From NCBI GenBank assembly GCA_017623295.1, contig JAGAPK010000042.1, positions 1 to 46,184 on the forward strand: 46,184 nt of DNA, written 5' to 3'. The translations under genes were made by a program, and so were the position numbers. This document shows positions 24,019 to 33,886 of this stretch, piece by piece; within the stretch, counting starts at the first letter, position 1, and each line of letters opens with the position of its first letter. The notes under the pieces are model-generated. The model saw only the letters and a list, made by a program, of their open reading frames with translations, did no database searches and was not told the origin of the DNA. This DNA comes from Lachnospiraceae bacterium. Its GTDB lineage: Bacteria > Bacillota > Clostridia > Lachnospirales > Lachnospiraceae.

Positions 24019-24665
24019 AACAGCACAGGGCAGTCTGTTATTTGCCGCAGTCAGGGCAGATACATCAGGTGGTCTATTTACATACAGCTGCAGAGGAAGC
24101 GGCAAAAGTATGGGAGCTATCGACGAAAGATTTTGCCCTGATTGCAATAGAGGGGATAAATTGGAATCGTGATTTATCTCCTTGGTATCATGAAAAGGTA
24201 TTTGCTGGAGGCGAAGATTTTGAGGGAAAAGCAGATGAATATCTGCATCTGCTTACGAACAGTCTTCTTCCGAAAATCGAGGAAGCTTGCGGCATAGTAC
24301 CAAAGCAACGTTATTTAACAGGGTATTCTCTTGGTGGATTATTTGCAGTCTATGCAATGTATCATACATCTATATTTGAGGGTATTGGCTCTATATCAGG
24401 TTCCTTATGGTATGATGGATTTTGTACATATGTAGAAAATCATACAATCATGTGTAATCCCGGTAAAATTTATTTTTCATTAGGTGATAAGGAAGCAGCA
24501 TCTGCACGCGGTAGCATGCGGACTGTTTTGTCATGCACAGAAAAGATAGCAGAAAAATTCAGACATGATGGCATAAAGACGATTTTTGAAATGAATCCGG
24601 GGAATCATTTTAACGAGGTGCCGATGCGAATCTGGAAGGGAATTCGGTGGCTGTTACAAGAATAA
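24003..24665 (+). CDS. alpha/beta-hydrolase, esterase-like
   Basis: 220 residues. The catalytic serine is Ser109 in GYSLGG, an Asp lies in LGDKEA, and the His is in PGNHFNE, giving a complete triad in the right order. The layout resembles the IroE/Fes-like and esterase-D-like branch, but the enzyme is cytoplasmic and the substrate is unknown. The start overlaps mecA by 16 nt, and no separate ribosome site is seen, so translational coupling to mecA is likely. The pairing with an adaptor protein has no evident functional link. Confidence 0.78.
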   Translation: MFVQVEQHRAVCYLPQSGQIHQVVYLHTAAEEAAKVWELSTKDFALIAIEGINWNRDLSPWYHEKVFAGGEDFEGKADEYLHLLTNSLLPKIEEACGIVPKQRYLTGYSLGGLFAVYAMYHTSIFEGIGSISGSLWYDGFCTYVENHTIMCNPGKIYFSLGDKEAASARGSMRTVLSCTEKIAEKFRHDGIKTIFEMNPGNHFNEVPMRIWKGIRWLLQE

Positions 24666-24701
24666 AATAATCAATAAAGAAGAAAGATAGGTAAAAGCAA
24701 A

Positions 24702-26186
24702 TTGGAAGAAAAGCAGAAACAGGAAACAACAGCAATAAAATATCAGGAGTCCGGAATTGATGCAAGAATTATCCGGGCAGTAGAAGAGATGGGATTTGAA
24801 CATATGACTCCGATTCAGGAGCAGGCAATCCCTGTTTTTATGTCCGGCCAGGATGTGATTGGACAGGCACAGACAGGAACCGGTAAAACAGCAGCATTCG
24901 GGATTCCGATTTTAGAGAAAATAAATCCGGAAAATAAGAGCTTACAGGCAATTATTTTGTGTCCGACCAGAGAACTTGCAATGCAGGCAGCAGATGAACT
25001 TCGTAAATTTTCCAAATATATGCATGGTATCAAAGTGCTCCCGATTTACGGAGGCCAGGATATTGTAAAACAGATTAAAAACTTGAAATGTGGTGTGCAG
25101 ATTATTGTCGGTACACCCGGTCGTGTCATGGACCATATGCGCCGTCATACTATTAAGTTAGAACAGGTGCATACAGTTGTTTTGGATGAAGCGGACGAAA
25201 TGTTAAATATGGGATTTCGGGAAGATATTGAAACGATTCTGAAAGAAGTACCAGAAGAACGTCAGACAGGTCTGTTCTCGGCAACAATGCCGAAACCGAT
25301 TCTGGATATCACCAAGAAATATCAGAAAAATGCAGCCTTTTTAAAAGTTACTCCTAAGGAAGTGACGATGCCGCTTATAAAGCAGGCATATTACCAGGTA
25401 CAGCGCAAAGACAAGGAAGAAGTGTTGTGTCGGTTGATGGATTATTATGATCCGGCAAGGGCACTTATTTTCTGTAATACGAAACGTATGGTAGATGAAC
25501 TGACTGAGAATCTGAAAAAACGTGGTTATGCGGTAGAAGGATTGCACGGAGATTTATCACAGCATCAGAGAGATACAGTAATGAACCTTTTTAAGAGTGG
25601 ACATGCAGCCATTCTGATTGCAACGGATGTAGCAGCAAGAGGAATTGACGTTGATAATGTGGAAGCTGTTTTCAATTTTGATGTACCGGAGGATATCGAA
25701 TACTATGTACATCGAATCGGAAGAACCGGCCGGGCAGGTAAGACAGGTCGCTCCTTTACGCTGGTAGTTGGTAGAGAAATTTATAAAATGCGTGAGATTG
25801 AGCGTATTTGTCATACCAAGATTAAAGAACGTAAGATTCCTTCCGCAGCAGATATCACAGCAAGGAAAGCTGATAAAATCTTAAAAGAAGCAGAAAACGT
25901 TATTCAGGAACAGAATATTGAAAAAGCGTTGGAGTTTATCGAAGAAAGATGTATGCAGGGCGAGTATGATGCACTTTTGTATGCGGCAGCTTTCATGAAG
26001 ATGAAACTGGGGGATGAAATTGAGGATATCAAAGTAGAAAAGTTAAAACCTGAGTGGAAGCCGAAGGGCAGAAGAGAAAAAACTGCAGGTGGAGATAGAG
26101 GACGTAGAAGCGGCAGAACTTCCGGCTTGCGTATCAAGACGAAGAAACAGGAAAAGCATAAAAAGCAAAAAAGAGATAAGTGGTAA
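24702..26186 (+). CDS. DEAD-box RNA helicase
   Basis: 494 residues with the full motif set: Q motif (MTPIQEQAIP), motif I AQTGTGKT (56-63), Ia PTRELAMQA, II VLDEADEM, III FSATMPKP, then domain 2 with IFCNTKRMVDEL, IATDVAARGID and the HRIGRTGRAGKTG motif VI. A basic tail rich in Lys and Arg (KKQEKHKKQKRDKW) should aid RNA binding. This is the CshA/DeaD type involved in ribosome assembly or mRNA decay. The only start that keeps the Q-motif spacing is TTG at 24702, with GATAGG 10 nt upstream. Confidence 0.93.
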   Translation: MEEKQKQETTAIKYQESGIDARIIRAVEEMGFEHMTPIQEQAIPVFMSGQDVIGQAQTGTGKTAAFGIPILEKINPENKSLQAIILCPTRELAMQAADELRKFSKYMHGIKVLPIYGGQDIVKQIKNLKCGVQIIVGTPGRVMDHMRRHTIKLEQVHTVVLDEADEMLNMGFREDIETILKEVPEERQTGLFSATMPKPILDITKKYQKNAAFLKVTPKEVTMPLIKQAYYQVQRKDKEEVLCRLMDYYDPARALIFCNTKRMVDELTENLKKRGYAVEGLHGDLSQHQRDTVMNLFKSGHAAILIATDVAARGIDVDNVEAVFNFDVPEDIEYYVHRIGRTGRAGKTGRSFTLVVGREIYKMREIERICHTKIKERKIPSAADITARKADKILKEAENVIQEQNIEKALEFIEERCMQGEYDALLYAAAFMKMKLGDEIEDIKVEKLKPEWKPKGRREKTAGGDRGRRSGRTSGLRIKTKKQEKHKKQKRDKW

Positions 26187-26199
26187 GCAACACGGAGTG

Positions 26200-26796
26200 T
26201 CAGAGCACTAATTCGTGTCCATGTTCTTTCAGCCATTTTCTGGCAGTTTTGTAGTCTGGATAGACGGATTCTACGGCAGCCCAGAAAGCGGCAGAATGGT
26301 TCATATGAGTTAAGTGGCAGAGCTCGTGCACAACGACATAATCTAAAATGGCAGGTGGTGCGAGCATCAGCCGCCAGTTGAAAGAGAGAGTACCGTTGCC
26401 GCTACAACTTCCCCAGCGGGTTTTCTGGTCGCGAATCGTAATGCGGGCATACTGACCGCCTGTCATGGTTTGAAAGTAGGCAACACGTTTGGGAATATAG
26501 TCGCGGGCAGCATCTTTATATCTTTTTTCTAAAGCAGCTTTTTGTACAGCAGACAAATCAGTATGAGGTCTGCTGTTTTTCTTTTCTAGGGCTTTCAGAT
26601 AATGTGTAATAATCCAGTGTTCCTTTTCTTCGGCAATTTCCATAACCTGCTTTTCGCTGGTGCGCAAAGGAACGCGAAAAATAACAGTACCATCTTCTTC
26701 AATGGAAATGGCATATGTTTTCCGGTTGCTTTTGATTACTGTGAAAGGAAGCTCATAGGAAGTTTCGCGATAAGTGATATTGAGAGTTTTTGTCAT
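26200..26796 (-). CDS. SprT/YgjP-like zinc metallopeptidase domain protein
   Basis: 198 residues. Zinc motif VVVHELCHLTHMNHSAAFW contains His157, Glu158, His161 and a third ligand His167. RWGSCSGNGTLSFNWRLMLAP is the conserved segment of the YgjP/WLM-like (DUF45) family. An N-terminal beta-strand domain precedes it. Members are predicted intracellular metalloproteases with little biochemical data. The gene converges on the helicase gene, with only 13 nt between the stops and no good terminator hairpin seen there. Confidence 0.85.
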   Translation of the reverse strand: MTKTLNITYRETSYELPFTVIKSNRKTYAISIEEDGTVIFRVPLRTSEKQVMEIAEEKEHWIITHYLKALEKKNSRPHTDLSAVQKAALEKRYKDAARDYIPKRVAYFQTMTGGQYARITIRDQKTRWGSCSGNGTLSFNWRLMLAPPAILDYVVVHELCHLTHMNHSAAFWAAVESVYPDYKTARKWLKEHGHELVL

Positions 26797-26867
26797 ATAG
26801 GCTCCTTTCCGGTAGAAAATACAGTGTTTTGTGTGTAATATATGGCTTATTTTATAACATAAATCAT

Positions 26868-26896
26868 TTGTAAATCAATAGGAGTTATGATACTAT
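26868..26896 (+). promoter_or_regulatory. promoter of the TPR-thiN-gpmI run
   Basis: -35 TTGTAA (26868-26873), 17 bp, -10 TACTAT (26891-26896). Ribosome site AGGAGA ends 8 nt before ATG 26947. Confidence 0.5.
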
Positions 26897-26946
26897 AAAC
26901 AATGAGTGTGTTTTGACGAGGGGTTATATTATAGGAGAAGAGTAAG

Positions 26947-28299
26947 ATGGAAGTAGTGGAAAGCAGAGCAGAACGTGTCCGGATAAGAGAGGAAGAACGG
27001 GCAAGAAAACGTGAGATTCGTAGAAAAAGAGTAAGAATGCAGAAAATTGCCATTGTTGTAACAATGGTTGTTCTGGTTGTTGGAATTGGCGTTGGGATTC
27101 TATTCGGGCTTCCGGCTTTGAAGGTTTCCAGAAAGTTATCTGCAGGGGATAAATATACACAGAATGGTGATTTTGCGATGGCACAGACTTCTTATGAAGA
27201 AGCATTGCAAATTGAACCGACAACGGTAAAAGCTTATTGGTGTCTGGCACAGAATGATTTAGAGCAAAATGACAGTGCAGCAGCCAAAGAAATTCTGTAT
27301 ACCGGATGGGAAACAACACAGGACGAAAGCCTTTTAAATTATTATTGTACGGTTGTTTTAAATGAGGCTGTTGCAGAACTGAATAATCAGGTCTGCAATA
27401 TGGGAACAGTTGAGAAAATTGTTCAGGTATTAGAGCAAAATCCGGCAAATGAGGATGCACTTTCTTTATTAGATACCTGTTATAAGAGATTGTTTGTCGG
27501 AAGTGAAGAGAACAATACATGTACACTCTTTTTGGATAGCGATGCACAGACTGAAAGCTGCCAATACGAGGCTTATGAGCAGAATGTCCGTAGATTGTTT
27601 GCGGTGTATCAGGCACAGCCTTCCGATGCTTTGAAGGAAAGACTGATAAATTATTTGCAGTTTGATATGGAAGAACTGCAGATTAGTAATGCACATTTAG
27701 AAAATTACCGGGCATTACTGAATGATGTGAATCAGGTTACTGCTGATGAAGGAGTAACGGATTTGATTGCTTGTCTTAATAAGGCAATGGAGATAAAACA
27801 GTATTTTGCAGGAATGTTTACAGAATTTGAAAACGGTAACTTTGAAAGTGCGAAGGATTTTATTCTGACGGATGAATATCAGGCACTTCGCGATAGTTTT
27901 ATTAATGCAGAAGCTGGTTATTGGGCCGGTTCTGATTTTATTCCGGTGAATCAGGATAATCTGGTATTACATCATGGCGAAAATGGATACCAGTTCTCCT
28001 TCTTAGATTATAATGAATATGAGAATACACAAGGTGTTATTACGGTATGGGGAAATGTGCAGACAGATGATGGTGTACAAAGAACCAGTATTTCTTATGA
28101 ACCGGCAAGCGAAAATGGTGAATATTATCCACATACAGAATATGTTATTATTTATTGTTACACCAATGTTGGAACAGCAGCAGAGCATATGCCGCAGATG
28201 AATTTCCATTTTGAAACCAGAACAACAACAGAGGACGGCATGACGACCGAAGCAATTTTTGACTGGGGCGGCGAGCATGAATGGGAGAAAAGCTACTAA
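26947..28299 (+). CDS. membrane-anchored TPR-repeat protein
   Basis: 450 residues. A highly basic N-terminus (about 30 residues, RIREEERARKREIRRKR) precedes one transmembrane helix (about 33-55), giving an inside-positive anchor. Residues 65-130 form at least one TPR-like helix pair (GDKYTQNGDFAMAQTSYEEA and WCLAQNDLEQND), with further helical repeats to about 310. The last 120 residues are beta-rich (YQFSFLDYNEYENTQGVITV) and end near a Trp-rich tail. This suggests an extracellular scaffold. No enzyme motif is visible. The stop codon is directly followed by the start of thiN. Confidence 0.65.
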   Translation: MEVVESRAERVRIREEERARKREIRRKRVRMQKIAIVVTMVVLVVGIGVGILFGLPALKVSRKLSAGDKYTQNGDFAMAQTSYEEALQIEPTTVKAYWCLAQNDLEQNDSAAAKEILYTGWETTQDESLLNYYCTVVLNEAVAELNNQVCNMGTVEKIVQVLEQNPANEDALSLLDTCYKRLFVGSEENNTCTLFLDSDAQTESCQYEAYEQNVRRLFAVYQAQPSDALKERLINYLQFDMEELQISNAHLENYRALLNDVNQVTADEGVTDLIACLNKAMEIKQYFAGMFTEFENGNFESAKDFILTDEYQALRDSFINAEAGYWAGSDFIPVNQDNLVLHHGENGYQFSFLDYNEYENTQGVITVWGNVQTDDGVQRTSISYEPASENGEYYPHTEYVIIYCYTNVGTAAEHMPQMNFHFETRTTTEDGMTTEAIFDWGGEHEWEKSY

Positions 28300-28944
28300 A
28301 TGAGTACCTGTATCATAATAGGAGCCGGTAATTTTTCAGAGATAGAAATTCCGGTAGGAAAAGATGATTATGTGATTGCGGCAGATGGTGGTTATCAATA
28401 TTGTAAACGGATGCAGATAGTGCCGGATTTTGTTCTTGGAGATATGGATTCGATTGCCGGAGAGATGAGGCAAGAGATAGATGCGTTTCAGGCAGAACAT
28501 CCGGACAAGGTAAAAATTCTGCCGTGTATGAAGGATGACACAGACATGATGAGTGCCATTCGTATGGGTCTTTCAAAAGGCTATAAGAAATTCGTTCTAT
28601 ATGGAGCAATGGGCGGCAGGCTGGAGCATACGATAGCCAATATACAATGTCTGATTTACTTGAAAAATCAAGGTGCACATGGCTGTATGATAGAAAAAGA
28701 GTGTACGGTTATGGTGGTACAGAATGAAACCATACATTTCCAGAAAGAAAAAGAAGGTTTTTTTTCGATGTTCGCTTTACAACAACGGGCAGAGGGAGTT
28801 ACTATAAGAGGGATGAAATATCCACTTGAAGATGCAGTAGTAACAGATGACTTTCCGATTGGAATCAGTAATGAGTTTATTGGAGAAGCTTCTGAGATTA
28901 CGGTGAAGAAGGGTACTTTGTTACTTATATTAAGTATTAAGTGA
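28300..28944 (+). CDS. thiN: thiamine pyrophosphokinase
   Basis: 214 residues. The ATP and thiamine site motifs are all present: AADGGYQYC, VLGDMDSI, KDDTDMMSA and GAMGGRLEHT. It makes thiamine diphosphate from thiamine and ATP. The length is typical. It begins on the base after the upstream stop codon, so it is translated with the TPR gene, and gpmI starts 32 nt downstream. Nothing in the sequence shows thiamine (TPP) riboswitch control here. Confidence 0.9.
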   Translation: MSTCIIIGAGNFSEIEIPVGKDDYVIAADGGYQYCKRMQIVPDFVLGDMDSIAGEMRQEIDAFQAEHPDKVKILPCMKDDTDMMSAIRMGLSKGYKKFVLYGAMGGRLEHTIANIQCLIYLKNQGAHGCMIEKECTVMVVQNETIHFQKEKEGFFSMFALQQRAEGVTIRGMKYPLEDAVVTDDFPIGISNEFIGEASEITVKKGTLLLILSIK

Positions 28945-28976
28945 TTTTAATGTATAGAAGAAAAGGAGAAAGAAAA

Positions 28977-30518
28977 ATGGGAAAGAAACCAGCAGTATTG
29001 ATGATTTTAGACGGTTATGGTCTGAATGAAAAAAATGACGGCAACGCAGTTGCACAGGCTAAAACACCGGTTATGGACAAGTTAATGGCAGAATGTCCTT
29101 TTGTAAAGGGTAACGCAAGTGGTATGGCAGTTGGTCTGCCGGACGGACAGATGGGTAACTCTGAAGTTGGACATTTAAATATGGGTGCAGGACGTATTGT
29201 ATATCAGGAACTTACCAGAATTACCAAAGAAATTCAGGATGGCACATTTTTTGAAAATCCGGCACTTATGAACGCAGTAAAGAACTGTAAAGAGAAAGAT
29301 TCCGCACTTCATATGTTCGGTCTTTTATCTGATGGTGGTGTACACAGCCACAATACACATCTTTACGGACTTTTAGAATTAGCAAAAAGAAATGGTTTAT
29401 CCAAAGTATATGTACATGCTTTCTTAGACGGACGTGATACCCCTCCGGCAAGCGGTAAAGATTTCGTAGCTGACTTAGAAGCAGAAATGAAGAAAATCGG
29501 TGTTGGTGAAGTTGCTTCTGTAACAGGTCGTTACTATGCAATGGATAGAGATAATAACTACGATAGAGTAGAAAAAGCTTATGTAGCTTTGACAAAAGGT
29601 GAAGGTTTAACTGCAGACAGTGCAACAGGTGCAGTTCAGGAATCTTATGATAGAGAAGAAACAGATGAATTCGTAAAACCTACTGTTGTTTTGAAAAATG
29701 GTGCTCCGGTAGCAACCATCAAAGACGGCGATTCCGTTATCTTCTTTAACTTCCGTCCTGACAGAGCAAGAGAAATTACAAGAAGCTTCTGTGATGATGA
29801 CTTTACAGGATTTAACAGAGGAAGCAGACTGGATATTAAATATGTATGCTTCTCTGATTATGACCCAACCATTCCGAACAAGGAAGTTGCATTCCACAAG
29901 ATTGCAGTTACCAATACATTCGGTGAATGGCTTGCAGCAAACAATATGAAACAGGCAAGAATCGCTGAAACAGAGAAATATGCTCACGTTACTTTCTTCT
30001 TTAATGGTGGTGTAGAAGAACCAAACGAAGGTGAAGACAGAATTCTTGTTAACTCTCCTAAGGATGTAGCAACCTATGATTTGAAACCTCAGATGAGTGC
30101 TTATGAAGTTTGTGATAAATTAGTAGGCGCAATCAAATCCGGTGAATATGATGTTATCATTATTAACTTCGCAAACCCGGATATGGTTGGTCATACCGGT
30201 GTAGAAGAAGCTGCTATTAAGGCAGTAGAAGCAGTTGATGAATGTGTAGGCAAAGCAGTAGAGGCAATCAAAGAAGTAGATGGCGTTATGTTTATCTGTG
30301 CGGATCATGGTAATGCAGAGCAGCTTGTCGATTATGAAACAGGTGCGCCTTTTACAGCACATACAACAAATCCGGTTCCATTTATCTTAGTGAATGCAGA
30401 GCCTTCCTATAAACTTCGTGAAGGTGGTTGTCTGGCAGATATCGTTCCAACAATCATTGAACTGATGGGCAAGGAACAGCCGGTAGAAATGACAGGTAAA
30501 TCTTTACTTGTAAAATAA
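28977..30518 (+). CDS. gpmI: 2,3-bisphosphoglycerate-independent phosphoglycerate mutase
   Basis: 513 residues, the standard length. ILDGYGLN (metal-binding Asp12), the catalytic serine Ser62 in GNSEVGH, FLDGRDTPP, VTGRYYAMDRDNN, FFNFRPDRARE and ICADHGNAEQ (metal ligands) identify the manganese-dependent glycolytic enzyme that interconverts 3- and 2-phosphoglycerate. ATG at 28977 is used because AAGGAG is 8 nt upstream; an in-frame ATG nearer thiN has no ribosome site. A terminator follows. The next glycolytic gene, enolase, is about 11 kb further along and separately transcribed. Confidence 0.97.
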   Translation: MGKKPAVLMILDGYGLNEKNDGNAVAQAKTPVMDKLMAECPFVKGNASGMAVGLPDGQMGNSEVGHLNMGAGRIVYQELTRITKEIQDGTFFENPALMNAVKNCKEKDSALHMFGLLSDGGVHSHNTHLYGLLELAKRNGLSKVYVHAFLDGRDTPPASGKDFVADLEAEMKKIGVGEVASVTGRYYAMDRDNNYDRVEKAYVALTKGEGLTADSATGAVQESYDREETDEFVKPTVVLKNGAPVATIKDGDSVIFFNFRPDRAREITRSFCDDDFTGFNRGSRLDIKYVCFSDYDPTIPNKEVAFHKIAVTNTFGEWLAANNMKQARIAETEKYAHVTFFFNGGVEEPNEGEDRILVNSPKDVATYDLKPQMSAYEVCDKLVGAIKSGEYDVIIINFANPDMVGHTGVEEAAIKAVEAVDECVGKAVEAIKEVDGVMFICADHGNAEQLVDYETGAPFTAHTTNPVPFILVNAEPSYKLREGGCLADIVPTIIELMGKEQPVEMTGKSLLVK

Positions 30519-30563
30519 GTAAATCAGCATTCAAATGATGATAAAATATACTATAACAATAGG

Positions 30564-30596
30564 ATTCCACAGGAGCTTTTCCTGTGGAATTTTTTT
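30564..30596 (+). terminator. terminator after gpmI
   Basis: Arms ATTCCACAGGA / TCCTGTGGAAT (11 bp) with a 5-nt loop, followed by TTTTTT. Strong. Confidence 0.92.
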
Positions 30597-30652
30597 GGGA
30601 TTTTAAAACCTGTTACAGAGTGTACAAATTTTCGTAAAGTTTAGAAAAGTAA

Positions 30653-30687
30653 TTTTCAGAAAGGCTCATATGTGGTACAATAGTACC
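30653..30687 (+). promoter_or_regulatory. promoter with overlapping dyad before the solute-binding lipoprotein gene
   Basis: -10 TACAAT (30676-30681) with TTTTCA 17 bp upstream as a weak -35. A perfect dyad GGTAC-AATA-GTACC (30674-30687) overlaps the -10 box and could be a repressor site. The start codon is 37 nt further, behind AAGGGAG. Confidence 0.5.
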
Positions 30688-30723
30688 AGGGGTTTGAAAA
30701 AGTACAAAGAAAGGGAGAACGTC

Positions 30724-32010
30724 ATGAAAAAGAAAATTCAAGCAGTAATTGCAATTATCATGGTACTTTGTATGAATTTATGTGGATGCGGAAATGCAGC
30801 ACAGACAACAGCAGATACAGGGTCTACAGCACAAAACGGAGAAACAACGGAAAGTGGTACAACAGATGATGGAGTTGTACAGTTGACGGTATGGGCAGAA
30901 GAAGCAAACTGGGATGTTCTGAATCAGATGATTGAGAGTTTTAAGCAGGAACATGCAGGAGAAGCAGAGTTTGAAATTACGCTGGTACAGAATGCCGATG
31001 CAGAGACCAAAAATGTACTCTTAAGTGATATTTATAACGGAGCAGATATTTTCCCGATACCGGATGATCAGATGACTTCACTTGTTGCAGCAGGAGCATT
31101 GGCACCGGTGCCGAATGCAGAGGAAGTAAAAGCAGCCAATATGGAGGATGCCGTAGCAGCAGCTTCTATCGATGATGTGTTATATGCTTATCCGATGACA
31201 GCAGATAATGGATATTTTATGTATTATGATAAACGATATTTTACAGAAGAAGATTTACAGACCTTAGATGGTATGCTTGCAGCAGCCGAAGCTGCCGGTA
31301 AGAAAATCACGATGGACTGGAGTTCGGGCTGGTATTTATATGCATTCTTTGGTGGAACCGGTCTTGAATTTGGTATCAATGAAGATGGCGTTACGAATCA
31401 TTGTAACTGGAACAGTACAGATGGCGCGATTAAGGGAACTGATATAGCCGAAGCTATGCTTGCGATTAGTGCACATCCGGGATTTGCCAATATGACGGAT
31501 GCTGATTTTATGGCGGGAGTGCAGGATGGCAGTGTAATTGCAGGTATTAGTGGTGTGTGGAATGAAGTAGAAGTCAGAAAAGCATGGGGTAGCAATTACG
31601 GTGCGGTAAAACTTCCTACTTATACCTGTGCCGGCAAACAGGTGCAGATGTCATCTTTTAAAGGATACAAAATGATGGGAGTAAACTATTATTCCGAACA
31701 TAAAGACTGGGCATTAAAGCTGGCTGACTGGTTTACAAATGAGCAGAATCAGGCGCTTCGTCTGGCAGAAAGAAGTCAGGGACCTTCAAACAAAAATGCA
31801 GCAGCATCTGATGCACTGAATGAAGTTCCGGCTATCCAGGCAGTAATTGCACAGTCAGAATACGGAGTTCTTCAACGTGTTGGTAACAGTTATTGGGAAG
31901 CAATGACCGAATTCGGTGGTATCATGGCATCCGGTAATTCTTCGGGAAGAGATTTACAGGAAATTATGGATGCGACGGTAACGGAAATTACTGCTTCCAC
32001 AGTACAGTAG
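30724..32010 (+). CDS. ABC-type solute-binding lipoprotein, family 1
   Basis: 428 residues. A lipoprotein signal with lipobox LCGC (lipidated Cys22) is followed by a Thr/Ser/Gln-rich linker (about 25-50) and then a family 1 extracellular solute-binding fold (VQLTVWAEEANWDVL, DIFPIPDDQM, YPMTADNGYFMYYDK, SGVWNEVEVRKAWG, YSEHKDWALKLADWF). Such proteins usually deliver sugars or oligosaccharides to an importer, but no permease or ATPase gene is adjacent; the next gene, 22 nt away, is a chemoreceptor. ATG 30724 is chosen because it starts the signal peptide. It may present ligand to that receptor. Confidence 0.88.
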   Translation: MKKKIQAVIAIIMVLCMNLCGCGNAAQTTADTGSTAQNGETTESGTTDDGVVQLTVWAEEANWDVLNQMIESFKQEHAGEAEFEITLVQNADAETKNVLLSDIYNGADIFPIPDDQMTSLVAAGALAPVPNAEEVKAANMEDAVAAASIDDVLYAYPMTADNGYFMYYDKRYFTEEDLQTLDGMLAAAEAAGKKITMDWSSGWYLYAFFGGTGLEFGINEDGVTNHCNWNSTDGAIKGTDIAEAMLAISAHPGFANMTDADFMAGVQDGSVIAGISGVWNEVEVRKAWGSNYGAVKLPTYTCAGKQVQMSSFKGYKMMGVNYYSEHKDWALKLADWFTNEQNQALRLAERSQGPSNKNAAASDALNEVPAIQAVIAQSEYGVLQRVGNSYWEAMTEFGGIMASGNSSGRDLQEIMDATVTEITASTVQ

Positions 32011-32032
32011 TAAAAGACAGGAGGACTCGTGA

Positions 32033-33766
32033 ATGAAAAAGAAAGGTTATTTAAGCATTAAAGTTATTATTTTAGTGCCGGTATTTATTTTAGGATTAGT
32101 ATCCATTCTTTCCAATGTTACGGCAATTTATAATACCCGTAATGTGAATATCACTGCTTCTGAAATTGCAGATGAATATATGGTAAGTATTTCCAAACTG
32201 GGTGCAATTCAGGAACAGACACAGGAAATTCACAGACTTGCTTTATCTCATATCCTGGCAACCGATTTGGATACAATGATTACATTGGTAGATTCCATTC
32301 GTGCAGAGGAAGCAGAATTGGAAGAGAAACTGGAAGAGTATGAACAGTACTTGTTGGAAGAAGACAGTGCTACTTATGAACAGCTTTTGGTTAGTTACGA
32401 TAATTTCAAATATCAGATAGGCAATCTGATGGCATACAGCGGTGCCAGCAATAATGAAGCAGCCTATGCTTGTGCAAATGGTGAACTTGCAACTTATGGT
32501 GCAGAAATGCAGGCAGGGATTGATACTATGGTTGCTTCTGCAAATGAAGCGGCAGCAGAAGCCAGAGAAGAACTTTCTTCTGTATACAGCAGAGCGCTTA
32601 TGATAAATGCCGCTACCATTGTTGTCAGCGTGGCAGCATTAGTATTTGCATTGTTTAGTGTATTGTACAAGGTAATTCGTCCACTTACCAAGACAAAACG
32701 TGAAATTACAGAAATTATTAAAGATATCGATAACAGACAGGGTGACTTGACGAAACGTGTTTCCATTCTTTCCAATGATGAAATTGCAGCGCTTGGAAAT
32801 GGTATTAACCTGTTTATGAGTAAATTACAGGACATCTTCAAGATGATTACTGCTAACTCCCAGAAAATGGAAGTGGTGGTTAATGAAGTATTGGAAAGCG
32901 TTACAACTTCCAACAGCAGCGTTGCTGATTTGTCTGCATTGACAGAAGAGTTGGCAGCTACCATGCAGGAAATGTCAGCCAATGCTTCTCTGATTAACAC
33001 AAATGCTGAATCTGTGAAAGATGAAGTAGATGCCATTGCAGAGAGAACGAACGAAATTAACAACTATACCAAGGAAATGAAAGAACATGCTGATAACATG
33101 GAAAATACTGCACGTTCTAATATGGAATCTACAAGTGTCAAAGTGAGTGAGATTTTAGAGGTATTGAATAAAGCAATCGAAGATAGTGACAGTGTAAATC
33201 AGGTTAATACTCTTACCGGTGATATTTTAAATATTGCCAGCCAGACAAACTTGCTTGCACTAAATGCTTCTATTGAGGCAGCAAGAGCCGGAGAGGCAGG
33301 AAAAGGATTTGCGGTTGTGGCAACAGAAATCAGTCAGCTTGCAGCAGCAAGCCAGCAGGCAGCGAACCGTATTCAGGAAATCAACAGCGTAGTAACCGCA
33401 GCAGTACATAATCTGGCGGATAATGCAACCGGACTTGTAAATTACATGAACGATTCCATTTTACCGGAATTTGAAGCTTTTGTAGAATCCGGAAGTGAAT
33501 ATAAGAAGAATGCTACTTATATTGAAAGTGTCATGAATGAGTTTACAAGGAAGACTGACAATTTGCAGAAAGAAATGTTGGAAATTGCCGGCTCAATCAA
33601 TACCATTGCAAATGCGATTGAAGAAGGTGTAAACGGTGTAAGCAGTGCAGCAGACAGTACACAGGTATTTGTTGGCGATATGGAAAATATCACACATCAT
33701 ATGGATGATAACCAGTCTATTGCAGCAGCACTCAAACAGGAAACAGAAATTTTTGTTAACTTATAA
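32033..33766 (+). CDS. methyl-accepting chemotaxis protein paired with a binding protein
   Basis: 577 residues. TM1 is at about 8-29. The external helical domain (about 30-188) is Glu-rich and contains [21 protein letters not shown]2 is at about 189-212 and HAMP at about 213-266. The signalling hairpin [23 protein letters not shown] is intact. The gene follows the lipoprotein gene by 22 nt, with GGAGG before ATG, so the two are co-transcribed. The compact sensor and this neighbour suggest that the receptor detects the ligand-loaded binding protein rather than free ligand. No CheR-binding pentapeptide at the C-terminus. Confidence 0.95.
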   Translation: MKKKGYLSIKVIILVPVFILGLVSILSNVTAIYNTRNVNITASEIADEYMVSISKLGAIQEQTQEIHRLALSHILATDLDTMITLVDSIRAEEAELEEKLEEYEQYLLEEDSATYEQLLVSYDNFKYQIGNLMAYSGASNNEAAYACANGELATYGAEMQAGIDTMVASANEAAAEAREELSSVYSRALMINAATIVVSVAALVFALFSVLYKVIRPLTKTKREITEIIKDIDNRQGDLTKRVSILSNDEIAALGNGINLFMSKLQDIFKMITANSQKMEVVVNEVLESVTTSNSSVADLSALTEELAATMQEMSANASLINTNAESVKDEVDAIAERTNEINNYTKEMKEHADNMENTARSNMESTSVKVSEILEVLNKAIEDSDSVNQVNTLTGDILNIASQTNLLALNASIEAARAGEAGKGFAVVATEISQLAAASQQAANRIQEINSVVTAAVHNLADNATGLVNYMNDSILPEFEAFVESGSEYKKNATYIESVMNEFTRKTDNLQKEMLEIAGSINTIANAIEEGVNGVSSAADSTQVFVGDMENITHHMDDNQSIAAALKQETEIFVNL

Positions 33767-33805
33767 AAATAATATTAATAGAAGAAAATTGATAGAAAAA
33801 CAAGT

Positions 33806-33840
33806 AAAAGTGTCATTGTGAAAACAGTGGCACTTTTTTT
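33806..33840 (+). terminator. terminator after the second chemoreceptor gene
   Basis: Arms AAAGTGTCATTG / CAGTGGCACTTT (12 pairs, two G-T) with a 6-nt loop and a T-run to 33840. Confidence 0.9.
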
Positions 33841-33857
33841 ATAATTAAAATTGTTGC

Positions 33858-33886
33858 TTGACAGAGCATTTACAGTAATATATACT
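33858..33886 (+). promoter_or_regulatory. promoter of the GntR-ABC operon
   Basis: Consensus -35 TTGACA (33858-33863), 17 bp, -10 TATACT (33881-33886). The operator dyad begins inside the -10 box. Confidence 0.8.
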
